From the NCBI GenBank assembly GCA_964544475.1, contig CAZJBS010000002.1, positions 186,001-250,000 of the forward strand: a stretch of DNA of 64,000 bases. Direction: 5' to 3'. The stretch is from CAZJBS01 sp964544475. Lineage in GTDB: Bacteria; CLD3; SB21. A program made the position numbers and the translations under genes. The notes under the pieces are model-generated. The model saw only the letters and a program-made list of their open reading frames with translations. It was not told the DNA's origin and made no database searches. This document shows positions 1 to 9,800 of this stretch, one piece after another; position 1 is the stretch's first letter; every line of letters starts with the position of its first letter.

Positions 1-2216
1 TCTTCGACGGAGACAGCGTCGCCTGGCTCGGGGGAAGCAGCGGCCGGCTTTTTCGATACGATCGACGGATCAGGGCAAACTACAGCATGGATTCGCCGGT
101 GCTGATCCGCCGCGTAACCACGCGGAACGATTCCCTTCTTTTCGCCGGATACGCAGTGTCGGGCTCCTCCAATCGTCCTTCCACGCTGCCGTACCGAATG
201 AACGGCCTGCGCTTCGAATACGCGGCCCCTTTTCTCGATCAAGAATGGAAGAACGTCTACCAGTACCGCCTGGACGGATTCGAGGATTCGTGGTCCGATT
301 GGACGGAAGAGTCCAAGGCGGTGTATACAAATATTCCCGAAGGCAATTATACCTTCCGCGTAAGGTCACGCAACATCTATGGAGGGGTCAGCGCGGAAGA
401 CGCATATGCTTTTGAAGTGCTGGCGCCGTGGTTCAGAACGTGGTGGGCTTATGCCTTGTATGTATTGCTGTTGGGCGGCCTGGTGTTCGGGGTGGTCAGG
501 TTGCGGTTGACTCATCTGGAGAAAGAAAAGCGGCGGCTGGAGGGTATTGTAAGAGAACGCGTGCGAGAGATTGAGGAAAAGAACACCCAACTGGCGACGC
601 AGGCGGAGAAGTTGCAGGAAATGGACCGCATCAAGTCGCGGTTCTTTGCCAATATCTCCCACGAATTCCGTACGCCCCTCACGTTGATCATGGCGCCGAT
701 CGGCGATCTGCTGGCGAAGGCGAGGCCTGGCGAGCCAACCGAAGGGCTGAAGACAGCCATGCGAAATGCAAAGAAACTCCTCCGGCTGATCAACGAACTG
801 CTGGACCTCGCCAAACTGGAAAGCGGCCGCATGGAGGTGAGGGCTTCCAGGCTGTCGCTGGCGCCCTTCCTTCGCGCCATCGTTCATTCATTTTCTTCTC
901 TGGCGGAAACGCGCCAGATACACCTGCAGATGGAGGCGGAACGTGACGTCGACCTGTTTCTGGACCGGCAAAAGGCGGAAACCATCTTCTTCAACCTCAT
1001 CGCCAATGCGTTCAAGTTCACGCCGGATCAGGGGTACATCACCGTAAGGGTAAACAGCCTTCCGCCGGAGGGAACGCAGTTTCCAGAAGGCGCCGTGGAA
1101 GTGAGCGTTCATGATACCGGTATCGGAATTGCCGCCGATCAATTGCCGTTCATCTTCGATCGTTTTTCACAAGGGCATGCCGCCGACACGCGCCGCTACG
1201 AGGGGACGGGCGTTGGTTTGGCGCTGGTGAAAGAACTGGTTGACCTGCACCACGGGCGTATTCGCGTACAGAGTCAACCGGGCGTCGGGACGGAGTTTGA
1301 CGTCACCTTTCCGAGGGGAAACGGCCACCCGCCGCCTCATGAGATTCTGAAACACGATATTGACACCGAACACGGGGCCCTGCACCTGGACATCGAAGCC
1401 GCCGGACTGCGAGATACGGCCGTTCAACCGGCCTCGGTGCCGGGCGTCATTCACGGCGCCTCAGATGAGGAGACCATCGTGCTGGTTGTGGAAGACAACC
1501 CGGATGTTCGTTCCTACATCAGCGGTTATCTCAAGGAGCAATTCAAAGTGCTGGAGGCACAGGACGGTGCGAGCGGACTGGAACTGGCTGTCGAACAACT
1601 GCCCGACCTTGTCATCAGCGACGTGATGATGCCGGAGATGGACGGTTACGGATTGACCTCCAGGTTGAAATCGAGCCCTCTGACCAGCCACATTCCCGTC
1701 ATGCTTCTGACCGCAAAGGCTTCGGAGGATGCGCGGATCGAGGGTCTGGAAACCGGAGCCGACGACTACATTACAAAACCGTTCAACGGCAGGGAACTGC
1801 AGGCACGGGCGAAAAACCTTATCGCAACGAGGAAATCACTCCGGGAGAAATACCGGAAGCAGTTTCTCCTCGGATCCGTCGTCGCCGGTCTCCGTTCGGC
1901 CGATGAGGAGTTCCTCACCCGACTTCGCGATGTGGTGGAAAAAGAATTGTCGGATCCCGGCTTCACGGTGGAGCGTCTGAGGGAACGGTTTGCGATGAGC
2001 CAGCGGCAGTTTCACCGCAAGCTGCATGCTCTGACCGGCCACGCCCCGGTGCAGTATCTTCGAACCATGCGTCTTAATCGGGCCAGACAGATGCTGCAAA
2101 AGAAGGCCGGCACCGTGTCCGAAATCGCGTTTGACGTCGGATTCAGCAACCTGTCGTATTTTGCGAAATCCTATCGCGAGCAATTCGGAGTACTGCCATC
2201 GGAGGATGAGTCCTGA
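1..2216 (+). CDS. Hybrid two-component histidine kinase / response regulator with AraC-type output (5' end outside window)
   Basis: The reading frame is open from the first complete codon at position 3, so the start lies upstream; the first internal ATG at 87 is not the true start. Counting from that ATG, residues ~45-110 form a Y_Y_Y sensor-linker domain, 121-140 a membrane helix, then a coiled coil and a HisKA domain with SHEFRTPLT (phospho-acceptor His192). A HATPase follows with N-box NLIANAFKF, DTGIGI and GTGVGLAL. A receiver (EDN acidic patch, acceptor Asp512 in SDVMMPEMDG, KPF lysine) and a C-terminal AraC HTH complete it. This is the architecture of one-protein hybrid systems that sense outside and bind DNA inside; the missing N-terminus probably carries propeller repeats (the first visible residues, AWLGGSSGRLFRYD, look like the end of one). 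Target genes are unknown; the surface-protein gene downstream is one possibility. Confidence 0.93.
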   Translation, partial: FDGDSVAWLGGSSGRLFRYDRRIRANYSMDSPVLIRRVTTRNDSLLFAGYAVSGSSNRPSTLPYRMNGLRFEYAAPFLDQEWKNVYQYRLDGFEDSWSDWTEESKAVYTNIPEGNYTFRVRSRNIYGGVSAEDAYAFEVLAPWFRTWWAYALYVLLLGGLVFGVVRLRLTHLEKEKRRLEGIVRERVREIEEKNTQLATQAEKLQEMDRIKSRFFANISHEFRTPLTLIMAPIGDLLAKARPGEPTEGLKTAMRNAKKLLRLINELLDLAKLESGRMEVRASRLSLAPFLRAIVHSFSSLAETRQIHLQMEAERDVDLFLDRQKAETIFFNLIANAFKFTPDQGYITVRVNSLPPEGTQFPEGAVEVSVHDTGIGIAADQLPFIFDRFSQGHAADTRRYEGTGVGLALVKELVDLHHGRIRVQSQPGVGTEFDVTFPRGNGHPPPHEILKHDIDTEHGALHLDIEAAGLRDTAVQPASVPGVIHGASDEETIVLVVEDNPDVRSYISGYLKEQFKVLEAQDGASGLELAVEQLPDLVISDVMMPEMDGYGLTSRLKSSPLTSHIPVMLLTAKASEDARIEGLETGADDYITKPFNGRELQARAKNLIATRKSLREKYRKQFLLGSVVAGLRSADEEFLTRLRDVVEKELSDPGFTVERLRERFAMSQRQFHRKLHALTGHAPVQYLRTMRLNRARQMLQKKAGTVSEIAFDVGFSNLSYFAKSYREQFGVLPSEDES

Positions 2217-2492
2217 CCGTTCACTGGTAGCCAGTGCTTCTCCATCCAGCCAGTTTCTGATCTCACATTACCAGTCATGTATCTATATGTGTCAAAGAAT
2301 AACGGAGCCGCTTTTCGTTTGTTCTGCCATGTCGTACGGCTGAAATCTGTCAGCGAATGGCCGACCCGTGTTAGATACGCCCACCCCCCAATCCCTATCT
2401 TCATACATACGTTTTTTCTCAGATGGACTCGTCAGACGCATGGCGTCTGGGCGTTTCCACGACGATGCCACATCACCAAGGAGATACTAACG

Positions 2493-5408
2493 ATGAGAAC
2501 GTTAATGATGACTGCGGCTCTCGCATGCGTGTTGGGTTATTCGTACGTATCGGCCCAGGTTCCGCAGACGATGAGTTACCAGGGCGTGCTGGTGGATGCA
2601 AACGGTACTCCGGTGCCGGATGGGAACTACGACCTGCACTTCAAGCTCTACACGACCGTAAGCGGGGGTTCCGCGATCTGGTCGGAATCGCAGAACGCGG
2701 CGGTGGTGCGGGGTGTGTTCAGCGTCACGCTGGGCTCCTCCGCGCCCCTGGCGCCGGCGTTCGATCAACCGTACTGGCTCGGGATCGCGGTGGGAACGGG
2801 AGCGGAACTTACGCCGCGGGTCGAACTGACGAGCACGGCCTACAGTCTGACCGCTCGCAGCGTGACGGACAGCGCGATCACGTCGGGAAAGCTGGCCGCG
2901 CACACGGTGGTCCGATCGTTGAATGGGTTGTCCGATCAGATCCATGTCAAAGGTGGCGATAATATCGTCGTGACGACAGCAGGGGATTCATTAGTTATTT
3001 CGGGTGCAGCAGCCATTGGGAATACGCTGGATCAGGCGTACGATCAGGGAGGCGCCGGTGCAGGTCGAGTCATCACGGCCGATGCGGGCGCGTTTGAGGT
3101 GGGTGGCGTGGATGGCGCGCTATTTACCGGGACATTCGGAAGCGGTGTAATTCCTGTGACCGGAGCCGGCACACGTTTGATGTGGTTTCCGAACAAGTCC
3201 GCTTTCAGAGTGGGCAGCGTCACCGGTAATCACTGGGATCATGACAGTATCGGTTCGTATTCCATGGCCTCGGGCTACAATACCAAGGCCTCCGGATTCT
3301 ATTCCACGGCGTTGGGCGGTGGCACGACGGCCAGCGGCGGTACGTCCACGGCGATGGGCAGTTCTACCATCGCAAGCGGTTTTCGATCCACCGCGCTGGG
3401 GCGACTGGCCAAGGCGAGCGGCAGTCATTCGATGGCCATGGGCACCAATATTGAAGCGGCCGGTAATTATAGTCTGGCCATCGGGCTTTCGGATCAGGGC
3501 GGTTTGCAGCTGATCCAGGACTCGACGATGGCGATCATGGGCGGCCGCGTCGGCATAGGAACGGTCTCGCCTCGTTCTGCGCTTGAGCTCGGGGGCGCAT
3601 TCGGGATTAGCGGGACGTCCTATTTGCCGGATCAAACAAATTTCGGTCTCTTCATGTCCGGATACGACGGAAGTACTGATATCGGCAGGCTCTACGTCGG
3701 GGATAACACCGGCTGGAAATTTCACTTCTCCAGCCGCTTTGGGGGCGTGGATACCGATCTGCTCACGATTCAGGACAACGGACGCGTAGGCATCGGGGTC
3801 ACCAGTCCGTCCAACAAACTGCATGTCAACGGTGTTGTGTATTCCAGCAGCGGCGGATTCAAATTTCCGGACGGCACGGTGCAGACGACGGCGGCTTCGG
3901 GAGGCGGAGAAGGAGATATTACCGGCGTTACAGCGGGAACGGGCCTTTCCGGTGGCGGCCTATCGGGTGATGTGACGCTGATGTTGGATACCAGTCTCGT
4001 GGATGGACGGTTCGTGAATGAGGGGCAGATCAATTCGGTCACCGGCGGCATGATCCAGTCCGGCCAGTTGGTCAGGGCTGTCAACAATCTCAAAGACAAT
4101 GTGCAGATCAAGGCAGGCAATAATATCGCAATTGCGACGGCCGGCGACTCGGTCGTTATTTCGGCCGTGGGAGTTGGTGCGGGTGACATAACAGGCGTGG
4201 CGGCGGGAACGGGGCTTGCCGGAGGAGGCTTGTCCGGCGATGTGACACTGCGATTGGACACCACATACGCCGACGGACGTTTCGTGAATGAGAACCAGGT
4301 GAATTCCGTTGATTCGAACATGATCAAGGACGGGAGCGTTACTAACAACGATATCCGCACCGCTGCCGGTATATCGGGCAGTAAAGTGGATCCGAATTTT
4401 GGCTCGCAGAATATCCTGACGAACGGAACTCTGACCGTGAATGGCATCAATGGAGTGCTGTTCACCGGGACCTATGGCTCCGGGACCATTCCAGTAACTG
4501 GCGCAGGGATTCGCGCCATGTGGTATCCTAACAAGGCGGCTTTCAGGGTTGGCAGAGTCACTGGAAATCACTGGGACAACGACAGTGTTGGTAACTATTC
4601 CTTTTCCGCGGGGTTTGACACAAGAGCCAAAGGAACATCATCAGTTGCTACCGGGGATCGAACGGCTGCCATTGGCGATTATTCCACAGCAATGGGGAGA
4701 GACACATGGGCTGGAGGGAGCTTTTCGACGGCAATGGGACGCACGACGACCGCCAGCGGATACGCTTCAACGTCGATGGGCAATACCACAACTGCCAGCG
4801 GCCACTCTTCGACAGCTCTTGGGTACAACACCGTCGCCAGCAATTCGTACTCGACAGCGATTGGTCACAGCACAACCGCCAGTGGGCTTTATTCCACGGC
4901 CATGGGCCGAGGCATTACGGCACAGGGCAATTACTCGTTTGCCATCGCTCTGTCCGATCAGACTGGTGAGCATGTCTATGGTGACAGCACGATGGCGATC
5001 ATGGGCGGCAAAGTCGGTATTGGAACCACGGCGCCAACAACCGATCTGGCCGTTGAGGGCGGTTTCCGGATTCACAAAAACAATGTGACGATCACTTCGG
5101 ATGGAAACACCATCACACTCAAGGCTTCGACGGCCACGATCACGATCGATCAATCGGGCACGATAACGATTGGGAGTACCGGCGGCGATATCACCATCGA
5201 TGCCCATTACCACGATCTTCATCTTGCAGGGAACGATGTCAACATAGACGCCCATAACAATGTCAACGTGAACGGCGCGAAGGTCCTTCTAAATGCGACC
5301 ACGAGTTCTCCGGGTGCGGCGCGTCTTGGCGACAGTGTCCTGACCCCACTTCCCTCGCCTGTGGGCGTCATTACCGGAGCCAGCGGAAGTGTCTTGATAG
5401 GAAATTAG
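2493..5408 (+). CDS. Exported YadA-head-like repeat protein with phage-spike/PAAR-like C-terminus
   Basis: Start chosen at ATG 2493 because AAGGAG lies at 2478-2483 and the product opens with a signal peptide ending in SAQ; the frame is open further upstream without such a site. The 971-residue protein has an N-terminal beta domain, then two copies of a long module. Each copy contains a VTGNHWD motif followed by YadA-head/trimeric-adhesin repeats of the S-x-A-x-G type (about residues 250-335 and 695-825). Between them lie two copies of a tail-fibre-like segment (GTGLSGGGLSGDVTL and variant). Residues ~860-940 are short I/V-x-I-x strand repeats as in gp5/VgrG spike needles, and the last ~34 residues (GAARLGD ... 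ITGASGSVLIG) resemble a shortened PAAR tip. No YadA membrane anchor and no type IX sorting domain is visible. A CAGACGC/GCGTCTG hairpin lies at 2433-2449 in the leader. Probably a fibrous surface or secreted protein; the function is inferred only. Confidence 0.8.
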   Translation: MRTLMMTAALACVLGYSYVSAQVPQTMSYQGVLVDANGTPVPDGNYDLHFKLYTTVSGGSAIWSESQNAAVVRGVFSVTLGSSAPLAPAFDQPYWLGIAVGTGAELTPRVELTSTAYSLTARSVTDSAITSGKLAAHTVVRSLNGLSDQIHVKGGDNIVVTTAGDSLVISGAAAIGNTLDQAYDQGGAGAGRVITADAGAFEVGGVDGALFTGTFGSGVIPVTGAGTRLMWFPNKSAFRVGSVTGNHWDHDSIGSYSMASGYNTKASGFYSTALGGGTTASGGTSTAMGSSTIASGFRSTALGRLAKASGSHSMAMGTNIEAAGNYSLAIGLSDQGGLQLIQDSTMAIMGGRVGIGTVSPRSALELGGAFGISGTSYLPDQTNFGLFMSGYDGSTDIGRLYVGDNTGWKFHFSSRFGGVDTDLLTIQDNGRVGIGVTSPSNKLHVNGVVYSSSGGFKFPDGTVQTTAASGGGEGDITGVTAGTGLSGGGLSGDVTLMLDTSLVDGRFVNEGQINSVTGGMIQSGQLVRAVNNLKDNVQIKAGNNIAIATAGDSVVISAVGVGAGDITGVAAGTGLAGGGLSGDVTLRLDTTYADGRFVNENQVNSVDSNMIKDGSVTNNDIRTAAGISGSKVDPNFGSQNILTNGTLTVNGINGVLFTGTYGSGTIPVTGAGIRAMWYPNKAAFRVGRVTGNHWDNDSVGNYSFSAGFDTRAKGTSSVATGDRTAAIGDYSTAMGRDTWAGGSFSTAMGRTTTASGYASTSMGNTTTASGHSSTALGYNTVASNSYSTAIGHSTTASGLYSTAMGRGITAQGNYSFAIALSDQTGEHVYGDSTMAIMGGKVGIGTTAPTTDLAVEGGFRIHKNNVTITSDGNTITLKASTATITIDQSGTITIGSTGGDITIDAHYHDLHLAGNDVNIDAHNNVNVNGAKVLLNATTSSPGAARLGDSVLTPLPSPVGVITGASGSVLIGN

Positions 5409-5451
5409 CGGGTCGCAAAGCGAGCACTCAATCATCTATGTCAGGAGCCTT

Positions 5452-5985
5452 ATGAAAAACCTGATTTGTCTCGTTGTTGTCCTTCTGGGGTATTCTGAAC
5501 TACACGCCCAGGACAGCCTTGCGGCGAGCGTCTTCGGCAGCGGCGGTCTGGCCATGACCGATTCGGCCCAGTACCTCATGATCGGCACTCTCGGACAGGC
5601 CGCGATAGGTTCGTCCGTCGACGCGAATACTGTGCTGAACAGCGGTTTTTGGTACTCCGTCACGTCCATCGTTACCGGTGTGGAACACGACGAAGAGGCG
5701 CTGCCGAAGGAATTTGTGTTCTATCCGAATTATCCGAATCCGTTCAACCCGTCGACAACCATTCGCTTCGACCTCCCGAAGACCGGGATGGTGCGCCTCA
5801 TCGTTTACAACATACTGGGACAGGAAGTGCGGAAACTCATCAATGGCCGGATGGAAGCGGGCCGAAGGCAAGTGACGTGGGACGGCACGAACAACCGCGG
5901 CGTGCGCGTGTCCTCGGGTGTTTACATCTACCGGATGGTCTACGCCGACAAGATCAAGTCGAGGAAGATGACGTTTTTGAAATGA
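5452..5985 (+). CDS. Small type IX secretion cargo with C-terminal sorting domain
   Basis: 177 residues with a signal peptide ending in LHAQ, a short beta-rich region of about 65 residues (FGSGGLAMTDSAQYLMIGTLGQ), and a complete type A C-terminal sorting domain. That domain has YPNPFNPSTTIRF near residue 93, then a VYNILGQEV strand, WDGTNNRGVRVSSGVYIYR, and the terminal KSRKMTFLK. AGGAG lies just before the ATG. Proteins of this kind cross the inner membrane by Sec and the outer membrane through the type IX system, where the C-terminal domain is removed or anchored. The gene follows the large repeat protein by 43 bp, so co-transcription is likely. The N-terminal part is too small to be an enzyme; it may be a surface partner of the repeat protein, which lacks a sorting domain of its own. 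Confidence 0.87.
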   Translation: MKNLICLVVVLLGYSELHAQDSLAASVFGSGGLAMTDSAQYLMIGTLGQAAIGSSVDANTVLNSGFWYSVTSIVTGVEHDEEALPKEFVFYPNYPNPFNPSTTIRFDLPKTGMVRLIVYNILGQEVRKLINGRMEAGRRQVTWDGTNNRGVRVSSGVYIYRMVYADKIKSRKMTFLK

Positions 5986-6064
5986 TTAAGAACTATGAAG
6001 TGCTGAGGCGGAAAATGTCCCTCAATCCGGGATATGAAAGAAAACCCAACGTAAGGAGACTGTC

Positions 6065-6745
6065 ATGGATGCGAACAATTTGATGGCTATCGGCAAGAAA
6101 TACTGGTGGATTCTGCTGGTTGGTGTCGGTCTATACTTTGTGTATATCCTGTTCATCGCCGATTTCCTTAAACAGCAGCGTCTCGAGTCGGTCGGCATAC
6201 CGGCAAAAGCCCAGGTAGTGGATATTGACCGGCTCAATGTTCAGCTGAACAAGAATTACAAGTACGACATCAAAGTCCTGGTCATGCCGGAAGGCAAGGC
6301 GCCGTACGAGGCCGTCATTTCCACATTCTGCGAAACGTGGTCTGTTCCGAAAAAGGGCGCCTTCCTGAGCGTCAAGATCGATCCGGACGATCCGCAGAAC
6401 CTGATCTGGTCGAGCGAGGAGAAGCCGGCATCGGCATCTCAGGCAGCCACGACATTGACCGACGCTCAGAATTTCATCGCGGCTAAAGAATGGACCAAAG
6501 CCATTGCCAGCTTGGAGCAGGCGCTCAAGGAGCTGGATCCGGACGACCCGAGTGTACCAATAACCATGTACAATCTCGCCTGCGCCAATTCCATGGCAAA
6601 GGAAAAGGCGGCTGCGGTGAGGTGGCTTGGCAAAGCGCTGGAAAAAGGATTTAACGAATTCGGCCATATCGAGACTGATCCCGATCTGGATTACATCCGC
6701 GGGATGAAGCATTACAAGGAACTCCTGGAGAAATACAAAAAGTAA
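6065..6745 (+). CDS. Membrane-anchored TPR-like protein
   Basis: 226 residues. Residues ~14-34 form one hydrophobic helix; the next ~80 residues (AKAQVVDIDR ... SVKIDPDDPQNLIW) look like the small beta domain of DUF3592-type proteins. Residues ~130-226 are a helical TPR-like region (FIAAKEWTKAIASLEQAL, YNLACANS, FNEFGHIETDPDLDYIRG). TPR regions bind other proteins; the partner is unknown. AAGGAG precedes the ATG at 6065. It lies 136 bp upstream of the membrane Ser/Thr kinase gene on the same strand, which suggests a shared signalling role, but nothing in the sequence proves that. Confidence 0.8.
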   Translation: MDANNLMAIGKKYWWILLVGVGLYFVYILFIADFLKQQRLESVGIPAKAQVVDIDRLNVQLNKNYKYDIKVLVMPEGKAPYEAVISTFCETWSVPKKGAFLSVKIDPDDPQNLIWSSEEKPASASQAATTLTDAQNFIAAKEWTKAIASLEQALKELDPDDPSVPITMYNLACANSMAKEKAAAVRWLGKALEKGFNEFGHIETDPDLDYIRGMKHYKELLEKYKK

Positions 6746-6884
6746 GGCCGATATGGGCGAACAGAAAGTGAATGCCGGTTATTGGGATGCGATGGGATGG
6801 AGAGAAAGCCGGATTGATATCATCGATTGACTCGGTTGTAAAACATGAGGATATTGTATTGCCATCATCGCCCAAGAGGACGTG

Positions 6885-9800
6885 ATGGCTCATTCGGGAG
6901 GCGTTGGCATGCCGTCGTCCTTCACATCTGATCGTGATGTCTACGAGGTCCTGACCGAATACGCCAAAGGCGGGATGGGCGTCACCTACCTTGTCCGGAG
7001 TCAGAAGACCGGTCAGAAACTGATCCTCAAAGAACTTCGGATGGACAAAGCCCGGGATTGGAAAGCGATCGAGCTGTTCGACCGGGAAGTCCAGGTTCTC
7101 CGCAATCTCAACCATCCCAATATCCCCCAGTACTTAGACAGCATCGCGTCCGAAGACAAAGTCACGTTCGCGATGGTGCAGACGTTCATCGACGGAAAAA
7201 CCCTCCAGCAGTTGCTGGCGGAGAAGGCGCTCTTCTCGCACGAGCAGTTCAGCGACTACCTCTGCCAGTGTCTGGACGTGCTTGCGTATCTGCACGGTAT
7301 GGTTCCTCCGGTCATTCACCGCGACATCAGTCCAAAGAACATTATCATCAGCGGCGAGAAGGCGTACATCGTCGATTTCGGCGCGGTCAAGAGCGCCCTG
7401 ACACCGACGTCGTCGTTCTCCACCGTCGTGGGTACGTTTGGATACATGGCGCAGGAACAGGTCATGGGCAAGGCGGCGCCGGGTTCGGACATGTATAGTC
7501 TGGGAATGAGCTTCGTGGCATTTGCGACACGGCATGAACCCGAGCAACTGCCGCTGGATGAAGAAACCGGCCAGGTGAATGTCCGGGAACTGCTGGAACT
7601 GCCGGACAAACTCGAAGCGGTACTGGAGGGCATGACGCGCCTGAATCTGACCGAGCGCCTGTGCGATGCCTCGCAGGCGATCAAGATCCTGAGGGCCATG
7701 CCGACGGCCGTGGCGACGCGGCAATCGTTGACTTCACCGTATGTCGAGGTGGGTTACAAATCGACGCGTGAAATCACACCCATCAAAATCGGTAAGGTCT
7801 CGATCAAGAACGAACTCAACCTGGTCAACTTCATTCAACAGGATGAAGGCTGGCACAGGAGCCTGATCGAGGACTCGGCCGGCTACGAAATGCTTCTGAT
7901 GTGGATGGCACAGATTCAGAGTCTGGAAGCCAAGAGCGTGTTTGACGGAATGATTCAAGCCTACCGGCCGCTCGGACCGGCTTTTGTGAAGGAGGCCATA
8001 CTGCGGTATTTTGTGCCGGAAAGGCCGGTTACCGTAGGCGACCGGACATTTGATTTCTTCAATGCGCCGGATCCTGAAGACGAGTGCGCCGGATTTTTTG
8101 AGGCGGTGGATGCCGTTTGGAAGACCAGCAGTTTCAAAGAGATCCAGCGGTGGCTGCTGCAATTCGAATTCTCCCTGCGATGGTTGGCCGATGTGTCCCC
8201 CGCCGATCGAAAAGCCCCGAAACGCGGCTTGCTCGAGCGCGTGGCGACGTTGCTGGGCGCCGGTCTGCGCGATACCTTCTCCGACTACCGGGCAGAGTTT
8301 CACGCAAAACTCACGTATGACCATCTGGTCGGGCTGCTGCATGCGTTCAATCCCTCCCGGCCCTTTCGGGATATGGACGATAAAGCGTACGACAGCGTGG
8401 AAGACATGGCCCTTTTCTTTGCCTCTCAGCCGCAATGGCTGGACGCGGATCCGGAGGCCCGGCAGGATGAAACGCCGGAGAGAGAACCCAAAAACAAACG
8501 ATCAAGAAAAACCCAACCGGTCACGAAGAAACGCCCGCCCCGATCCGAACCGCCGGTGGATGAACGTCTGGTGGCCGAGAAGGATCAATTCCTCCGGAAG
8601 AGCGGTCTGAGCCATCTGTGCAACGTCAGCTATCGTGACCTGCTGTTTGGTGTTTTCAAGGATCACGTGAAGAGCGACGTGCAGGTGAGAAGCATCGCGT
8701 ACGACGAACCCGAGAAGGGGCGGTGTACGATCGCCTTTGACATCGTGGGGAAATCATTGACCGATTATTTTCATGGACACGGGCTGAAAACGAATCTGAC
8801 CGAGGCTGGGAAGAAAGAGAGAATGGTGCTCTTTCAGAAATCCTATTGTAGAGGAGCGTCCCTGTACCGGTCGTTCATTGCCGCGCTGGAGAAAGAGCAC
8901 GGTCTGAAGGAGAGTATGGTCGGCGAATCCTCGAAAGCCGAGTTCCGGCGCATCACGGGCGAGAGGTTCCGCCGCCGCTTTTCGGCGGACACCGTTTCTT
9001 TTCTGCGCGTGCTGGGCCTGCTCTTTCCGCTCCTGGGATCGGGGCTTTTCTACGTTGCCTACTATGAAGTCAACACAGAGGCGCTGGCGCTCCTGAACTC
9101 AATTTCTCCCTTTGAGACCAAATACCTTGCTCCCGGTCAGAACCCTTACGGCTTCAGATCGGGCATCCTCCTCCTGACTCTGATCTTCCTGATCCCGGCT
9201 TTCGTGGCCTTTGTTGGTCCCTTGCTCAAGTTCCTGAGGAATAATTGGTCGGATGTAGTCCCCTTTTTGGTCGGACCGATCGCATTCTTGATTGCGGGGG
9301 TCGTTGGAGCTCTGGCTAAGCCTTCCCTTTTCGCCATATCTGTTCCGATCATCATCTCCATTCTTGGGTTTACGGTGCTGCTGCTGAACCGCCTTGTTCG
9401 TTTGGTTCCGTTCCTGTGCGCGGTCGGTCTGTTTTTCGTCATCGCTTCGGCCGTGATGGTTCAATCCTTGTCCTTTACGGCAGAAGTGATGATCCCGGAA
9501 AACACGCCTGCCTTGTATCCGGCCACGGTGATCCATCTTCTGGGTCAGGATGATCGCGTGACGCTTCATCGAGAGCCCAATCCGACCGCGCCTAGGGTTG
9601 GAGAGGTCGAACGAGGAAACAAGGTCGAGGTGGTGCTGGACTCGCTGAATTGGGTCTTGATCCGTTCGGAAAAGGCGGCAGGATTTGCGCCGAAAAGCCA
9701 GTTCCGACGGCTGGCTGTGAAAGTGGCATCGGTCGTCGCGGAACAAGGTGTTCTGTATGCGGAACCATCCAGAGATTCGGAAGTGGTGCAGGAGTTGTTC

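Noticed and set aside
2222..2236. CACTGG-TAG-CCAGTG hairpin after the first gene
   Set aside because: 6-bp stem without a U tract; not enough to call a terminator.
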